DNA of 64,000 nt, from positions 3,348,001 through 3,412,000 of the forward strand of contig NZ_CP058988.1 of assembly GCF_019278565.1 (NCBI RefSeq). Direction: 5' to 3'. The notes below the pieces were generated by a model. It had not been told where the DNA came from. It made no database searches and worked only from the letters and a program-made list of their open reading frames with translations. This document shows, in pieces, positions 41,001 to 49,335 of this stretch. The stretch is from Cellulophaga sp. HaHa_2_95 (GTDB lineage Bacteria; Bacteroidota; Bacteroidia; Flavobacteriales; Flavobacteriaceae). The position numbers and the translations under genes were made by a program. Within the stretch, counting starts at the first letter, position 1, and each line of letters begins with the position of its first letter.

Positions 41001-42497
41001 CTTCATATTTTCATCCTTAGAAACCAATAGACCATCAAAAAGCTGTTCCTTTAAAATTCCGGATACTTTTAAATTTTGATAATTGTAATTATTAAAATTG
41101 ATGGAATACACATCTCCAATAACTTCTGTATTCAAGGTTTCTTTGATAAACCCTTCCCCTTCTACATTTAAATCAAAGGTGGCATTCCCCAAATCTTCAC
41201 TACCCACAAAGTACCCCAAATCAAAATCTATCAATGAGAAGAAACCTTTATAAGAAGCATTGTCTATGTCCTGAATACCGATCATTTCTAAATCAGAATA
41301 ACTACTTCCAATAGCTGTATTTAAGTTAACTTTTGAATTTATAGTATTCTCTGTTACTGTTGCCTGCCCACGAATGGTAAATTCTCCTAGACGTTCAAAA
41401 GACGGAGGTATATTCTCCCCTAAAAGTCTAGGCATCAAGCTTCTTAGCTGAAAATAGCTACTAGATATATTTTTGATTTGAGCTTCCATAACAAATGGAT
41501 TATCACTCTTAAATAAATTTTTGAAATTAAAATCGCCACGCACCCCCGTGTTATCTGAAGTAAGGAATAAATCATCTAAGGTCAGATCATTTAATACGCC
41601 ACTAAAATGTGAAGAGAAATAGGCTTCTTTATTTCTTCCAAACTCATTATACAAATGGTTTATTTCATTAAACGAGAGTTTTGAGTCTACAAAGTCTGCC
41701 GTAAATTTCACTTTATTAACGAAGTCCAAGAAATCTCCTGGACCATAGTCCATTATCAAGTTTCCTTTTATCTCAGATTCTTTAGATTTTATCTCGAGCG
41801 AATCAAACGTCATTTGCTCTTTGGTATACTTAAATAGAGTAGACATGCGTTCTACTTGCAAATCTCGTTTACTTGTAAAGGATAAATCTTTAATATTCGT
41901 AGTAACCTCTGGCCCCAGTATTTGCAACTTTTCGGCATCAATTTGTAAATCCGTAAACTTCAATACTTCGTAAGTTTCTAGATTTTCATCGGTAAAGGTA
42001 AACTTGCTATTCTCTATAAACACCTCTGTTGCCGTAAATAAAAACGGAGGTGTTCCAGGATCTCTAGGCTTACCATCATCTAGCTTTGCTATAAAAACAT
42101 TTATGTTAGAGGTGGTTTCGCCCTTATATGTTTTTAATTTGAAATTAAGCTCATCAACAGTAATGGCTCCAAATTCTAAATCGCCATTAATAAGATTTCT
42201 AATACTTACTATTGATGTGTTTAATTTCTTGATGTAAAAAAGTGTGTCTTTCTGATAATCTTTGATATACACACCTTTCAAATCGGTATCCCAAGTAATA
42301 AAAGAAACTTTGAGTTTATCTAAAGAAATATTAGTCTTATAGGTATCATTAATAGACTTCGTAACCTTTGCTGCTAAAGAAGTCTGCACTATGGGGAGCG
42401 AAAAAACAAGCGTCGTCAAAACACAGATAATTAATATTACCAGCAGGAAGCGAACTATTATTTTACCCAGTTTTTTGATAGGACTTTTATGTTTTAT
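38013..42497 (-). CDS. tamB: TamB translocation and assembly module protein; start codon uncertain
   Basis: A protein of about 1,470-1,495 residues with one N-terminal membrane helix, a long beta-helical groove, and a C-terminal DUF490/TamB domain (NVIISLSESLEHPTIDYEIDFPSAS, given here as its leading part). It helps deliver outer-membrane proteins or lipids. The frame gives TTG at 42419 as the first usual start, but that cuts the membrane helix. Upstream, still in frame, it reads IKHKSPIKKLGK and IIVRFLLVILIICVL, a normal TamB start, with no ATG, GTG or TTG. I set the end at the ATA at 42497 as a working guess. It diverges from tsaD. Confidence 0.8.
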   Translation of the reverse strand: MKHKSPIKKLGKIIVRFLLVILIICVLTTLVFSLPIVQTSLAAKVTKSINDTYKTNISLDKLKVSFITWDTDLKGVYIKDYQKDTLFYIKKLNTSIVSIRNLINGDLEFGAITVDELNFKLKTYKGETTSNINVFIAKLDDGKPRDPGTPPFLFTATEVFIENSKFTFTDENLETYEVLKFTDLQIDAEKLQILGPEVTTNIKDLSFTSKRDLQVERMSTLFKYTKEQMTFDSLEIKSKESEIKGNLIMDYGPGDFLDFVNKVKFTADFVDSKLSFNEINHLYNEFGRNKEAYFSSHFSGVLNDLTLDDLFLTSDNTGVRGDFNFKNLFKSDNPFVMEAQIKNISSSYFQLRSLMPRLLGENIPPSFERLGEFTIRGQATVTENTINSKVNLNTAIGSSYSDLEMIGIQDIDNASYKGFFSLIDFDLGYFVGSEDLGNATFDLNVEGEGFIKETLNTEVIGDVYSINFNNYNYQNLKVSGILKEQLFDGLLVSKDENMKFTFKGLADFSDAQNNFNFIADVEYADFRKLNFIKDSVSIFKGNVNMDIVGNTLDNIVGDIKFSRTSYQNKNDTYYFDDFKVSSRFEENQVRYIDINSPDIITGYMKGKFKVAELGKLAANSVGSIYTNYKPFKISEGQELAFNFKIYNKIVEVFLPDVAFGTNTFIKGDIIADKGDFKLNFKSPSIKAFGNTLDSLDIKIDNKNPLFNTFVSVADLSTGYYDVKDFNLINTTLKDTLFFRTEFKGGKDFSDKFNLNFYHTFNDQRKSVIGLKTSDVSFKGNKWMLNKEGDSHNKVILNSTLDSITIEEIVMNNENDEQIRLRGQIADSTYKDLQLEFKIVSLDKITPRIDSLRLDGKVDGTLHIRQKNNVYRPTSSLDITDFSVNDIHLGNLMIDAIGNKNLTKITLNTRLTDKGVDRLDVNGSLDISGKNTVADLMATFNDFNLEPFAPLGEPILSNIRGYVSGNARIEGRVDNPDISGVLNLSNAGLGIPYLNVDYDFGFNSQVVLSDQTFDFQNIQLTDVLHKTKASLNGVINHNFFRDWDLDLNVDTNNKRFLILNTSFDEEQLYYGTGYLNGKGRIYGPTTALTINVEGETAKGTSLKIPISDVASVGDYSFINFISKNKVEEKETGRNEKKYEGLELTFDLDITPDAEVEIIVDQKTGSSLKGTGAGLVQIELNTRDKFIMNGDFVVVTGEYRFKLGGVIDKTFKVVPGGTINWEGDPLDAQLKMQAVYSLNANPAPLLDNSDYTKRIATNVIISLSESLEHPTIDYEIDFPSASSVIKSELAYKLQDPTVTANNAFFLLAQGTFVNEANGSFNQQALTGNLLQSASGILNSVIDNNDDNLDIGFSYEQGSSGSSSYQTENKAIFNFATTLSEKWLLSGSVGIPVGGGDGLTNSNVGGDFELQYLFNEDGSLKGKVFNRETADEQLIGDTQGYTQGVGLSYQVDFNSFKELKSKLFVRKPKKQKTIASDSIRTEMAKDSLMRFKPKAKS

Positions 42498-42502
42498 CTT
42501 TG
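42475..42502 (+). promoter_or_regulatory. Promoter of tsaD
   Basis: TTG at 42475-42477 and TATCTTTG at 42495-42502 are separated by 17 bases, a full match to the Bacteroidota TTG/TAnnTTTG pattern, followed by CACTCC. The expected transcript start is near 42508, just before the tsaD ATG at 42528. It overlaps the 5' coding end of tamB on the other strand. Confidence 0.7.
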
Positions 42503-42527
42503 CACTCCAATTATTATTCCAATTTGC

Positions 42528-43565
42528 ATGGAAAACGAAACAATTTATATACTTGCTATAGAGTCTTCTTGTGATGACACATCTGCAGCCGTTTTACACA
42601 ACAACAAAAGACTCAGTAACGTCGTAGCAACCCAAAAAATTCATGAAGAATATGGCGGTGTTGTCCCTGAACTTGCGTCAAGAGCACACCAACAAAACAT
42701 AGTTCCCGTAGTTCATCAAGCGTTAGCTAAGGCAAATATCGATAAAAAACAGTTATCCGCCATAGCTTTTACGCGCGGACCTGGACTTATGGGTTCATTA
42801 TTAGTAGGAACCTCTTTTGCTAAGTCATTATCCTTAGGTTTAAACATCCCTCTAATAGAGGTAAATCATATGCAAGCGCATATTTTAGCTCATTTTATTG
42901 AGGAAGAAAACAGTAAAAAACCTGCGTTTCCTTTTTTAGCCATGACCATCAGTGGTGGACATACACAAATTGTACTTGTCCGCGATTATTTTGATATGGA
43001 AATACTAGGACAAACCCTTGATGATGCCGTTGGCGAAGCCTTTGATAAATCTGCCAAAATATTAGGCTTGCCCTACCCAGGGGGGCCGTTAATCGACAAA
43101 TATGCGCAATTAGGAAACCCTAAAGCTTTTCCGTTTCCAAAACCGAAAGTACGTGATCTCGATTTTAGTTTTAGCGGATTAAAAACAAGCATCCTTTATT
43201 TCTGTCAAAAAAAGGTAAAAGAAGACCCTAATTTCTTAGTAGAAAATAGAGATGATATTTGCGCCTCCATTCAATACACTATTATTGACATACTAATGTC
43301 TAAGCTTAAAAAAGCGGTTAAACAAACTGGCGTAAAGAGAATAGCAATTGGCGGTGGCGTTTCTGCAAATTCAGGCATTAGAAAAGCCTTAGTTGATGCA
43401 GAGCAGCGGTATGGATGGGAAACGTTTATTCCTAAATTTGAATACTGTACCGATAATGCCGCAATGATTGGAATTGTGGGGTACCTGAAATATAAAGAAA
43501 GTAAGTTCTCTAATCAGAATATTAGCGCCAAGGCGCGCTACGTAATTACAGAGTCTGCTAATTAA
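42528..43565 (+). CDS. tsaD: tRNA threonylcarbamoyladenosine synthase subunit TsaD
   Basis: This is the catalytic ASKHA subunit that transfers the threonylcarbamoyl group to A37 of ANN-decoding tRNAs. The iron-binding motif HMQAH and the N-terminal ILAIESSCDDTS are present, with GGGVSANSGIRKA and CTDNAAMIG later. I chose the ATG at 42528 (about 345 residues). The frame is open from an ATG at 42489, but that extension (with a Cys-Pro-Ile-rich start) is not TsaD-like and would start inside the promoter. Its stop overlaps the tfoX-like start by one base. Confidence 0.95.
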   Translation: MENETIYILAIESSCDDTSAAVLHNNKRLSNVVATQKIHEEYGGVVPELASRAHQQNIVPVVHQALAKANIDKKQLSAIAFTRGPGLMGSLLVGTSFAKSLSLGLNIPLIEVNHMQAHILAHFIEEENSKKPAFPFLAMTISGGHTQIVLVRDYFDMEILGQTLDDAVGEAFDKSAKILGLPYPGGPLIDKYAQLGNPKAFPFPKPKVRDLDFSFSGLKTSILYFCQKKVKEDPNFLVENRDDICASIQYTIIDILMSKLKKAVKQTGVKRIAIGGGVSANSGIRKALVDAEQRYGWETFIPKFEYCTDNAAMIGIVGYLKYKESKFSNQNISAKARYVITESAN

Positions 43566-43903
43566 TGGCTTACAATGAGCAACTTTCCGAGCGTATTGAA
43601 GCATCTTTGCGTTATTTTCCCAAAGATATTTCTGAAGCCATGACTCAAAAAAAAATGTTTGGCGGAATAGTTTTCTTATACAAAGGAAAAATGGCGATTG
43701 GCGTAATTAAACAAGACCTCATGGTACGTGTTATTTCAGCAAAAATGGATGAGACCATGAAAAAAGAAGCAGTACGCCCCATGGACTTTACAAAAAAGCC
43801 TATCAAAGAATATATCTATGTAGGCGCAAAAGGCATAAAAACTGAAGAAGAATTACAATTTTACATCGAACTTGGGTTAGAGCACGCGCTAACCAAAGTA
43901 TAA
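43565..43903 (+). CDS. TfoX/Sxy N-terminal-domain protein
   Basis: A 112-residue protein made of just the TfoX_N domain: KKMFGGIVFLYKGKMAIGVI, then LMVRVISAKMDE and PMDFTKKPIKEYIYVG. Full Sxy/TfoX activates competence genes in gammaproteobacteria. The short single-domain form in Bacteroidota has no established role, so competence should not be assumed. It overlaps the tsaD stop by one base and precedes rsmE by 14 bases, which indicates one transcript. Confidence 0.85.
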   Translation: MAYNEQLSERIEASLRYFPKDISEAMTQKKMFGGIVFLYKGKMAIGVIKQDLMVRVISAKMDETMKKEAVRPMDFTKKPIKEYIYVGAKGIKTEEELQFYIELGLEHALTKV

Positions 43904-43917
43904 TACCACAAGAAAAA

Positions 43918-44634
43918 ATGCAACTTTTTTACAACCCTGACATTGATCAAAATTCTCCTGAGTTTATCTTCCCTACCGAAGAAAGCAAGCACATTGTAAA
44001 AGTCCTACGAAAATCAGAAGGCGACATCCTCCACATTACTAACGGAAAAGGGTTTCTATTCGAAGCTCAAATCTTACGTGCAGATATGCGAAAATGTGCT
44101 GCTAGCATCACTAAAGCAACTTTTCATGAAAAGACAACACCAGCATTACATCTTGCGGTTGCACCTACAAAAATGAATGATCGATATGAGTGGTTTTTAG
44201 AAAAAGCTACAGAAATAGGTATTGCAGAGATCACTCCCATTATATGCGATAATTCTGAACGAAAAGTTCTGAAATTAGAACGCATGGAAAAAGTACTACA
44301 ATCTGCCATGAAACAATCGTTGCAATATCACCTACCAAAATTAAACGAACCCATTAGCGCAAAAACACTTATAGCACAAAACAACCCCGACAACTACAAA
44401 GAGCAGCAATTCTTTATAGCTCATTGTGAAGAAACTGAGAAAACGGATTTAAAAGAGCGCTTAACTCCAGGTAATAATGCATTGATGCTTATTGGCCCTG
44501 AAGGAGATTTCAGCCCCTCTGAAATAGCATTAGCGCTAGAATTAGGCTACAAACCTGTTTCTTTAGGGGAAAACCGACTTAGGACAGAAACAGCCGCGAT
44601 ATTTGCCTGCGCTACCATGAAATTAGTCAATTAA
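43918..44634 (+). CDS. rsmE: 16S rRNA (uracil1498-N3)-methyltransferase
   Basis: A 238-residue SPOUT enzyme that methylates U1498 of 16S rRNA in the 30S subunit. The N-terminal PUA-like part holds HIVKVLRKSEGD. The knot that binds S-adenosylmethionine is LIGPEGDFSPSEI and LGENRLRTETAAI near the C-terminus, and KATEIGIAEITPI is also typical. It is the third gene of the tsaD unit and converges on the DUF1223 gene with 27 bases between their stops. Confidence 0.95.
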   Translation: MQLFYNPDIDQNSPEFIFPTEESKHIVKVLRKSEGDILHITNGKGFLFEAQILRADMRKCAASITKATFHEKTTPALHLAVAPTKMNDRYEWFLEKATEIGIAEITPIICDNSERKVLKLERMEKVLQSAMKQSLQYHLPKLNEPISAKTLIAQNNPDNYKEQQFFIAHCEETEKTDLKERLTPGNNALMLIGPEGDFSPSEIALALELGYKPVSLGENRLRTETAAIFACATMKLVN

Positions 44635-44661
44635 GAACAAGTATTTAAGTTTCCATTAGCT

Positions 44662-45423
44662 CTAAATACTAACTTTAGTAGCACCAGTTATATCAAAGGC
44701 ATTGTTTTCCGCAATAAGTATGAGTGATAGTTTATCGTTTGCTTTTACCATATCCGGGATCTGAATAACACCACTGTCATTCATTTTTAAGTTTACATAC
44801 TTTTCAGCAACTACGATATTGCTATTCACTAGCGTTCTATTTCTATTTTCACCACGTTTAACCTCCGTACTTCTTTGATCTAGTACCAAGACTGCCCGTA
44901 ATTTTTTATCAGACAAATTACCCGTTATTTTATACTCAAAATTTATCGTAGCTGCATCTGCTTTTACCGTAGATAAAGTTATCTCATTACGGGCTTTTAC
45001 TTTTCTAAACGTATTGATATTAGCATACATTTCTGATGAATTAGAGCCTACAAAATGAGTCTTTCCATTGACCACCACTTGCGGAGTATAATTGCTCTTA
45101 TTTCTGAATTTATAATTATATGCGGTTTGTTTTTCAGTAAACACCGCCTTACTAAAGGGGTCTTTCCAACCTATATAATTCCAATAATCTACATGATAAG
45201 ATAACGCTATAACCTCTTCACTGTACGCCTTCTTCACTTTATCCAATAAAACATCTGCTGGAGGACAACTAGAACACCCTTGTGAAGTATACAATTCTAA
45301 CACCACTATACTTTCAATTAGTGATGATTTTACAGGAGACTCTTCAGTATGTAACGCAGATTTAAAAGAAGTTATCGCGAAACTTATTAAAAGTAATCCT
45401 AAAAATATCCCTTTATTCTTCAT
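44662..45423 (-). CDS. DUF1223 thioredoxin-fold protein
   Basis: A 253-residue exported protein. After an N-terminal hydrophobic segment it has VLELYTSQGCSSCPPAD with a CxxC pair (Cys50, Cys53) and the DYWNYIGWKDPFS block that defines DUF1223, then YTPQVVVNGKTHFVG. The fold is thioredoxin-like, and a periplasmic redox role is plausible but not proven. It diverges from the DUF4159 gene with 40 bases between. Confidence 0.88.
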   Translation of the reverse strand: MKNKGIFLGLLLISFAITSFKSALHTEESPVKSSLIESIVVLELYTSQGCSSCPPADVLLDKVKKAYSEEVIALSYHVDYWNYIGWKDPFSKAVFTEKQTAYNYKFRNKSNYTPQVVVNGKTHFVGSNSSEMYANINTFRKVKARNEITLSTVKADAATINFEYKITGNLSDKKLRAVLVLDQRSTEVKRGENRNRTLVNSNIVVAEKYVNLKMNDSGVIQIPDMVKANDKLSLILIAENNAFDITGATKVSI

Positions 45424-45430
45424 AATATTT

Positions 45431-45438
45431 TAAATTTG
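45431..45438 (+). promoter_or_regulatory. Possible -7 box for the DUF4159 operon
   Basis: TAAATTTG, a full match to TAnnTTTG, lies 25 bases before the ATG at 45464 in the 40-base divergent spacer. There is no TTG at the usual distance upstream. Confidence 0.4.
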
Positions 45439-45463
45439 AAACTATACAGAATGTCGATTTTAC

Positions 45464-46105
45464 ATGAAAGTACTTACCTTTTTAGCGGTCTTTATTAGTT
45501 TTTTAACAATGAGCGCACAAGAAATTGCCATTTTGAAATACAATGGCGGAGGTGATTGGTATGCAAACCCTACCGCATTGCCTAATCTAATCAAATTCTG
45601 TAACACCCATATAGGAACGGCATTAACAGAAAAGCCCGAAATAGTAACAGCCAATAGCCCTGAGGTATTCCAATACCCTTTTCTACATATGACAGGACAT
45701 GGGAATGTATTTTTCTCAGAAGAAGATGCCGATAATTTGAGAACCTATTTATTAGGCGGAGGCTTCTTACATATTGACGACAACTATGGTATGGAACCAT
45801 ATTTAAAAAAAGAACTATCTAAAGTTTTTCCTGATAAAGAACTAATAGAATTAAGTGCCGATAATCCCATCTTTAAACAAACTTTTAGTTTCCCTAAAGG
45901 ATTACCAAAAATTCACGAACACGACGGAAAAAGACCTCAGGCTTTTGGTATCTTTCACGAAAACAAGCTTATACTCCTATTTACATTTGAAAGTGATTTA
46001 GGTGATGGCTGGGAAGACCCACAGGTACACAACGATCCGCCAGAAGTACGCTTAAAAGCATTACAAATGGGCGCCAATATTATTCAATATGTTTTTAAAA
46101 ATTAA
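45464..46105 (+). CDS. DUF4159 domain protein
   Basis: A 213-residue exported protein with signal peptide ending at SAQE. The DUF4159 fold is shown by ILKYNGGGDWYANP, LHMTGHGNVFFSEED, GGFLHIDDNYGMEP and the C-terminal NDPPEVRLKALQMG. In many Bacteroidota and myxobacteria the domain is linked to a MoxR/aerotolerance-type gene cluster, which is absent here. Its biochemical role is unknown. It is the first gene of a three-gene operon; the AI-2E family gene starts 3 bases after its stop. Confidence 0.88.
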   Translation: MKVLTFLAVFISFLTMSAQEIAILKYNGGGDWYANPTALPNLIKFCNTHIGTALTEKPEIVTANSPEVFQYPFLHMTGHGNVFFSEEDADNLRTYLLGGGFLHIDDNYGMEPYLKKELSKVFPDKELIELSADNPIFKQTFSFPKGLPKIHEHDGKRPQAFGIFHENKLILLFTFESDLGDGWEDPQVHNDPPEVRLKALQMGANIIQYVFKN

Positions 46106-46108
46106 TTA

Positions 46109-47209
46109 ATGACGTCAAAAATTATATCTAAGGGCATTTTAAGAGCCATCGGTATCATAACCGCTATCTTACTTACCCTATACTTTATTTACCAAATACA
46201 GTCTGTCATTGCCTATTTGTGTATTGCGGCAGTCATAGCGTTAATAGGCAGACCTGTTGTAATTTTTTTACGTGATAAATTAAAAACACCCAACACCTTA
46301 GCCGTTATAATTACCATGCTATTAATGGTGGGGTTACTATCGGGAATCATTGCCTTATTTATCCCCTTATTAACAGAACAAGGAAAAAACTTATCCCTTT
46401 TAGATATTGATCAATTACAGGAGAATATTAATGACTTATACAATCAAGTTACGCAATACTTTAGCGCTTCTCCTGAAAAGGTCACAAAGATATTGGAAGA
46501 ATCTCACCTAGAAAAAAACATCTTGGAAGGCTTGGATGTAGGATTTATTCCGAATTTCTTAAACACCTTTTTAGATGTTCTAAGCACCACTAGTATTGGT
46601 TTATTTTCTGTTTTATTTATATCTTTCTTCTTCCTCAAAGACAGTAATCTTTTGCAAAATGGCCTTTTAATGTTTATGCCAAAAGGCAAGGAAGGTAAGA
46701 TGAAAAACTCTATTCTTAAGATTAATGATTTACTTTCCAGATACTTTGTCGGACTTCTTTTACAGTTGTTTATTCTCTTTGTAATTTACACCATAACACT
46801 ACTATTAGTAGGTATAGAAAATGCTATTGTCATTGCATTTTTATGTGCCCTATTTAACATCATCCCATACATTGGTCCCATCATCGGAGGAGTACTCATG
46901 ATTATACTCACCATGACCACCAATCTAGGAGCAGATTTCAGCGCCATAATACTTCCAAAAACAGGGTATGTTATTATTGGTTTAGCCGTAGGGCAGCTCA
47001 TCGACAATTTCTTTTCTCAGCCTTTTATTTTCTCTAATAGCGTAAAATCTCACCCCTTAGAAATTTTCTTAATTATCATTATCGCCGGATTATTATTCGG
47101 TATCGTAGGAATGATTGTAGCCGTACCGGGATACACGGTAATTAAGGTGATTCTTAAAGAGTTTTTATCAGAAAATAAGTTTGTAAAATCATTGACCAAT
47201 AATTTATAG
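46109..47209 (+). CDS. AI-2E family transporter (TerC/PerM-type membrane protein)
   Basis: A 366-residue membrane protein with seven or eight helices in the AI-2E exporter family pattern. Visible marks are ALIGRPVVIFLRDKL at the start, a hydrophilic middle that follows, then ALFNIIPYIGPIIGG, the family's most conserved block, and IIIAGLLFGIVGMIVAVPG. Family members include export proteins for signals and Na+/H+ antiporters, so the cargo cannot be deduced. Its start lies 3 bases after DUF4159 and it precedes the methyltransferase by 7 bases. Confidence 0.9.
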   Translation: MTSKIISKGILRAIGIITAILLTLYFIYQIQSVIAYLCIAAVIALIGRPVVIFLRDKLKTPNTLAVIITMLLMVGLLSGIIALFIPLLTEQGKNLSLLDIDQLQENINDLYNQVTQYFSASPEKVTKILEESHLEKNILEGLDVGFIPNFLNTFLDVLSTTSIGLFSVLFISFFFLKDSNLLQNGLLMFMPKGKEGKMKNSILKINDLLSRYFVGLLLQLFILFVIYTITLLLVGIENAIVIAFLCALFNIIPYIGPIIGGVLMIILTMTTNLGADFSAIILPKTGYVIIGLAVGQLIDNFFSQPFIFSNSVKSHPLEIFLIIIIAGLLFGIVGMIVAVPGYTVIKVILKEFLSENKFVKSLTNNL

Positions 47210-47216
47210 TATTACT

Positions 47217-48395
47217 TTGAATAAAAATATATTAAATACTGGTGTACAAGATTTTATATCTAATAATTGGAATACTGACATCATGTCAGTATTACTCAAA
47301 AAACAGCAATTTACAGCGGTAACTCAAAAAGAGCTAGCAGAACAGTTAGAAGCTAAAAAAAAATGTAAAGAAAAGCTCCCTACTTGGTTTAATACTCCTG
47401 AAATTTACTATCCTAACAAATTGAATATTGAGCAAACCTCCTCGGAAACTACTGCCCAATATAAGACAAATTTAGTCAACGGAAATTCATTGATAGACCT
47501 CACAGGAGGCTTTGGAATAGACAGCTATTTCTTTAGTGAAAAAATAGCCAAAATATACCATTGTGAACTCAACGAAAATCTATCTAAAATTGCAGTACAT
47601 AATTTTGAAATTTTAGGCAGAAAAAACATTACTTGCATTCCTGAAAACGGACTTGAATACCTCTCCAAAACAGCGCAATTATTTGATTGGATTTTTATTG
47701 ACCCATCACGAAGAAATGATGCTAAAGAAAAAGTGTTTTTCCTTGCTGATTGCCTACCCAATGTCCCTGAAAATTTACCATTGCTTTTTTCTAAATCTAA
47801 ATATATTTTAGTCAAGACTTCTCCCCTTTTAGACTTTACTATTGGAATTGGTGAATTGAAGTTTGTAAAAGAAATTCAAGTAGTTGCACTTCAAAATGAT
47901 GTAAAAGAATTACTATGGATTTTAGAGCATAATTACTCAGGTGCTATTACCATCAAAACCGTCAATCTTTCAAAGACCGCCACTGAAAAATTTGAGTTTA
48001 ACCCCCATACAGAAAAAGAAACTATCTCTAGCTTCTCTCAACCACAAACCTATCTTTACGAACCCAATAGTGCTATTTTAAAATCCGGTGCTTTTAAGAG
48101 TGTAGGAGCACATTTTAAACTCAACAAATTACATGAACATAGTCACCTTTATACTTCTGATTGTTTAGTAGAGTTTCCCGGAAGAATATTTAAGATTACG
48201 GCTGTGCTTCCCTACCAAAAAAAAGAACTCCAGAAGCAAAAATTTACCAAAGCAAATATCACGACACGCAACTTCCCCGAGCCTGTGGCGTCTATTCGTA
48301 AAAAATTTAAAATTAAGGATGGTGGTGACCAGTATTTATTCTTTACCACAGCTATAAATGATAAGCTCATTGTTCTTAACTGCACTAAAGCATAG
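47217..48395 (+). CDS. Class I SAM-dependent methyltransferase with C-terminal THUMP-like domain
   Basis: A 392-residue protein. The SAM motif I is DLTGGFGIDSYFF near residue 95, followed by the FDWIFIDPSRRN motif near 160 (a DPSR-type active-site loop). The C-terminal third looks like the THUMP-like part of this flavobacterial family (PGRIFKITAVLPYQKK). The start is a TTG at 47217, chosen because the next ATG at 47283 would lose an N-terminal region that reads as ordinary coding sequence. RNA is a likely substrate. It is the last gene of the DUF4159 operon and converges with an esterase gene. Confidence 0.8.
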   Translation: MNKNILNTGVQDFISNNWNTDIMSVLLKKQQFTAVTQKELAEQLEAKKKCKEKLPTWFNTPEIYYPNKLNIEQTSSETTAQYKTNLVNGNSLIDLTGGFGIDSYFFSEKIAKIYHCELNENLSKIAVHNFEILGRKNITCIPENGLEYLSKTAQLFDWIFIDPSRRNDAKEKVFFLADCLPNVPENLPLLFSKSKYILVKTSPLLDFTIGIGELKFVKEIQVVALQNDVKELLWILEHNYSGAITIKTVNLSKTATEKFEFNPHTEKETISSFSQPQTYLYEPNSAILKSGAFKSVGAHFKLNKLHEHSHLYTSDCLVEFPGRIFKITAVLPYQKKELQKQKFTKANITTRNFPEPVASIRKKFKIKDGGDQYLFFTTAINDKLIVLNCTKA

Positions 48396-48398
48396 AAA

Positions 48399-49322
48399 CT
48401 ATTGCTTTGTTTCCAAGGAACCAATCCACGTCAGCAATTGATTAGGCCATTCTTTTAAAAACTCATTATGAAGTCCTAATCCAAATCCATGTCCGCCATC
48501 AGGGTAAATAAAAAGAGCCGCCAGTACCTTATTTGCTCTTAAGGCATTATAAAACAACAGACTATTCTCAACTGGTACAGCTGTGTCATCTGTAGCATGT
48601 ATTAAAAATGTAGGAGGCGTATTGGCGCTCACCTTCATTTCGTTAGAAAAATATTCCACCCGTTCTTGCGATGGGTTTTTTCCTAGAAGGGAATTTTTAG
48701 ATCCTTGATGTGTTTTCTCTTTCATAGTAATTACCGGGTACACTAAGGCCATAAAATCTGGTCTAGCACTTACCTCATCTATACGGTCTTGCTTGGCATA
48801 CACCTCCTCGTTAAAATGAGTTCCTAATGTAGCTGCTAAATGTCCTCCCGCAGAAAAACCAATAATTCCAATGTCGTTGGGATTAATATTCCATGTTGTA
48901 GCGTTTGCTCTCGTGATGCGCATTGCCCGTTGCGCATCTTGCAATGGCACATTATGTGCTTCTATTAAAGATTTGGAATTAGGTAATCTAGATTTTACAA
49001 CAATAGCTGCAATACCTTGCGCATTTAAAAATTTTGCCACATCTGTACCCTCCCAGTCATATGCTAGAAACTGGTAACCACCTCCAGGAAATATAAGCAT
49101 CGCTTTAGCATTAGCGCCTCTTTTTGCTGGTAAAAATACTTGCATTGTAGGCTCTTGAACCAACCTATACCGCAAAATTTCGCTATATTCTTTTACCTCT
49201 CTTTCATCGGTATCAATTCTATTCGGAATTTCCTTAGGCCAAATGGGAAGAATCGTATCCTGAGCCGTTAGCAATCCTACTTCAAGAAAAAGCAAAAAAC
49301 AACCGATTACAATCTTTGTCAT
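48399..49322 (-). CDS. Exported alpha/beta hydrolase (acetylxylan esterase-like)
   Basis: A 307-residue protein with signal peptide, then an esterase of the BD-FAE/acetylxylan group. FPGGGYQFL is the oxyanion-hole region, GFSAGGHLAA the nucleophile elbow, DDTAVPVENSL carries the Asp and GGHGFG the His. Substrate is probably an acetylated or acylated sugar, in line with carbohydrate-degrading flavobacteria. Its stop is 4 bases from the methyltransferase stop on the other strand, and the dipeptidase gene lies 13 bases upstream. Confidence 0.85.
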   Translation of the reverse strand: MTKIVIGCFLLFLEVGLLTAQDTILPIWPKEIPNRIDTDEREVKEYSEILRYRLVQEPTMQVFLPAKRGANAKAMLIFPGGGYQFLAYDWEGTDVAKFLNAQGIAAIVVKSRLPNSKSLIEAHNVPLQDAQRAMRITRANATTWNINPNDIGIIGFSAGGHLAATLGTHFNEEVYAKQDRIDEVSARPDFMALVYPVITMKEKTHQGSKNSLLGKNPSQERVEYFSNEMKVSANTPPTFLIHATDDTAVPVENSLLFYNALRANKVLAALFIYPDGGHGFGLGLHNEFLKEWPNQLLTWIGSLETKQ

Positions 49323-49335
49323 AATTTATATTTGA

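Noticed and set aside
42489..42527. Longer TsaD start at 42489
   Set aside because: The added residues (MFYLCTPIIIPIC) are unlike TsaD, and the -7 box TATCTTTG lies inside this stretch, so the ATG at 42528 is the better start.
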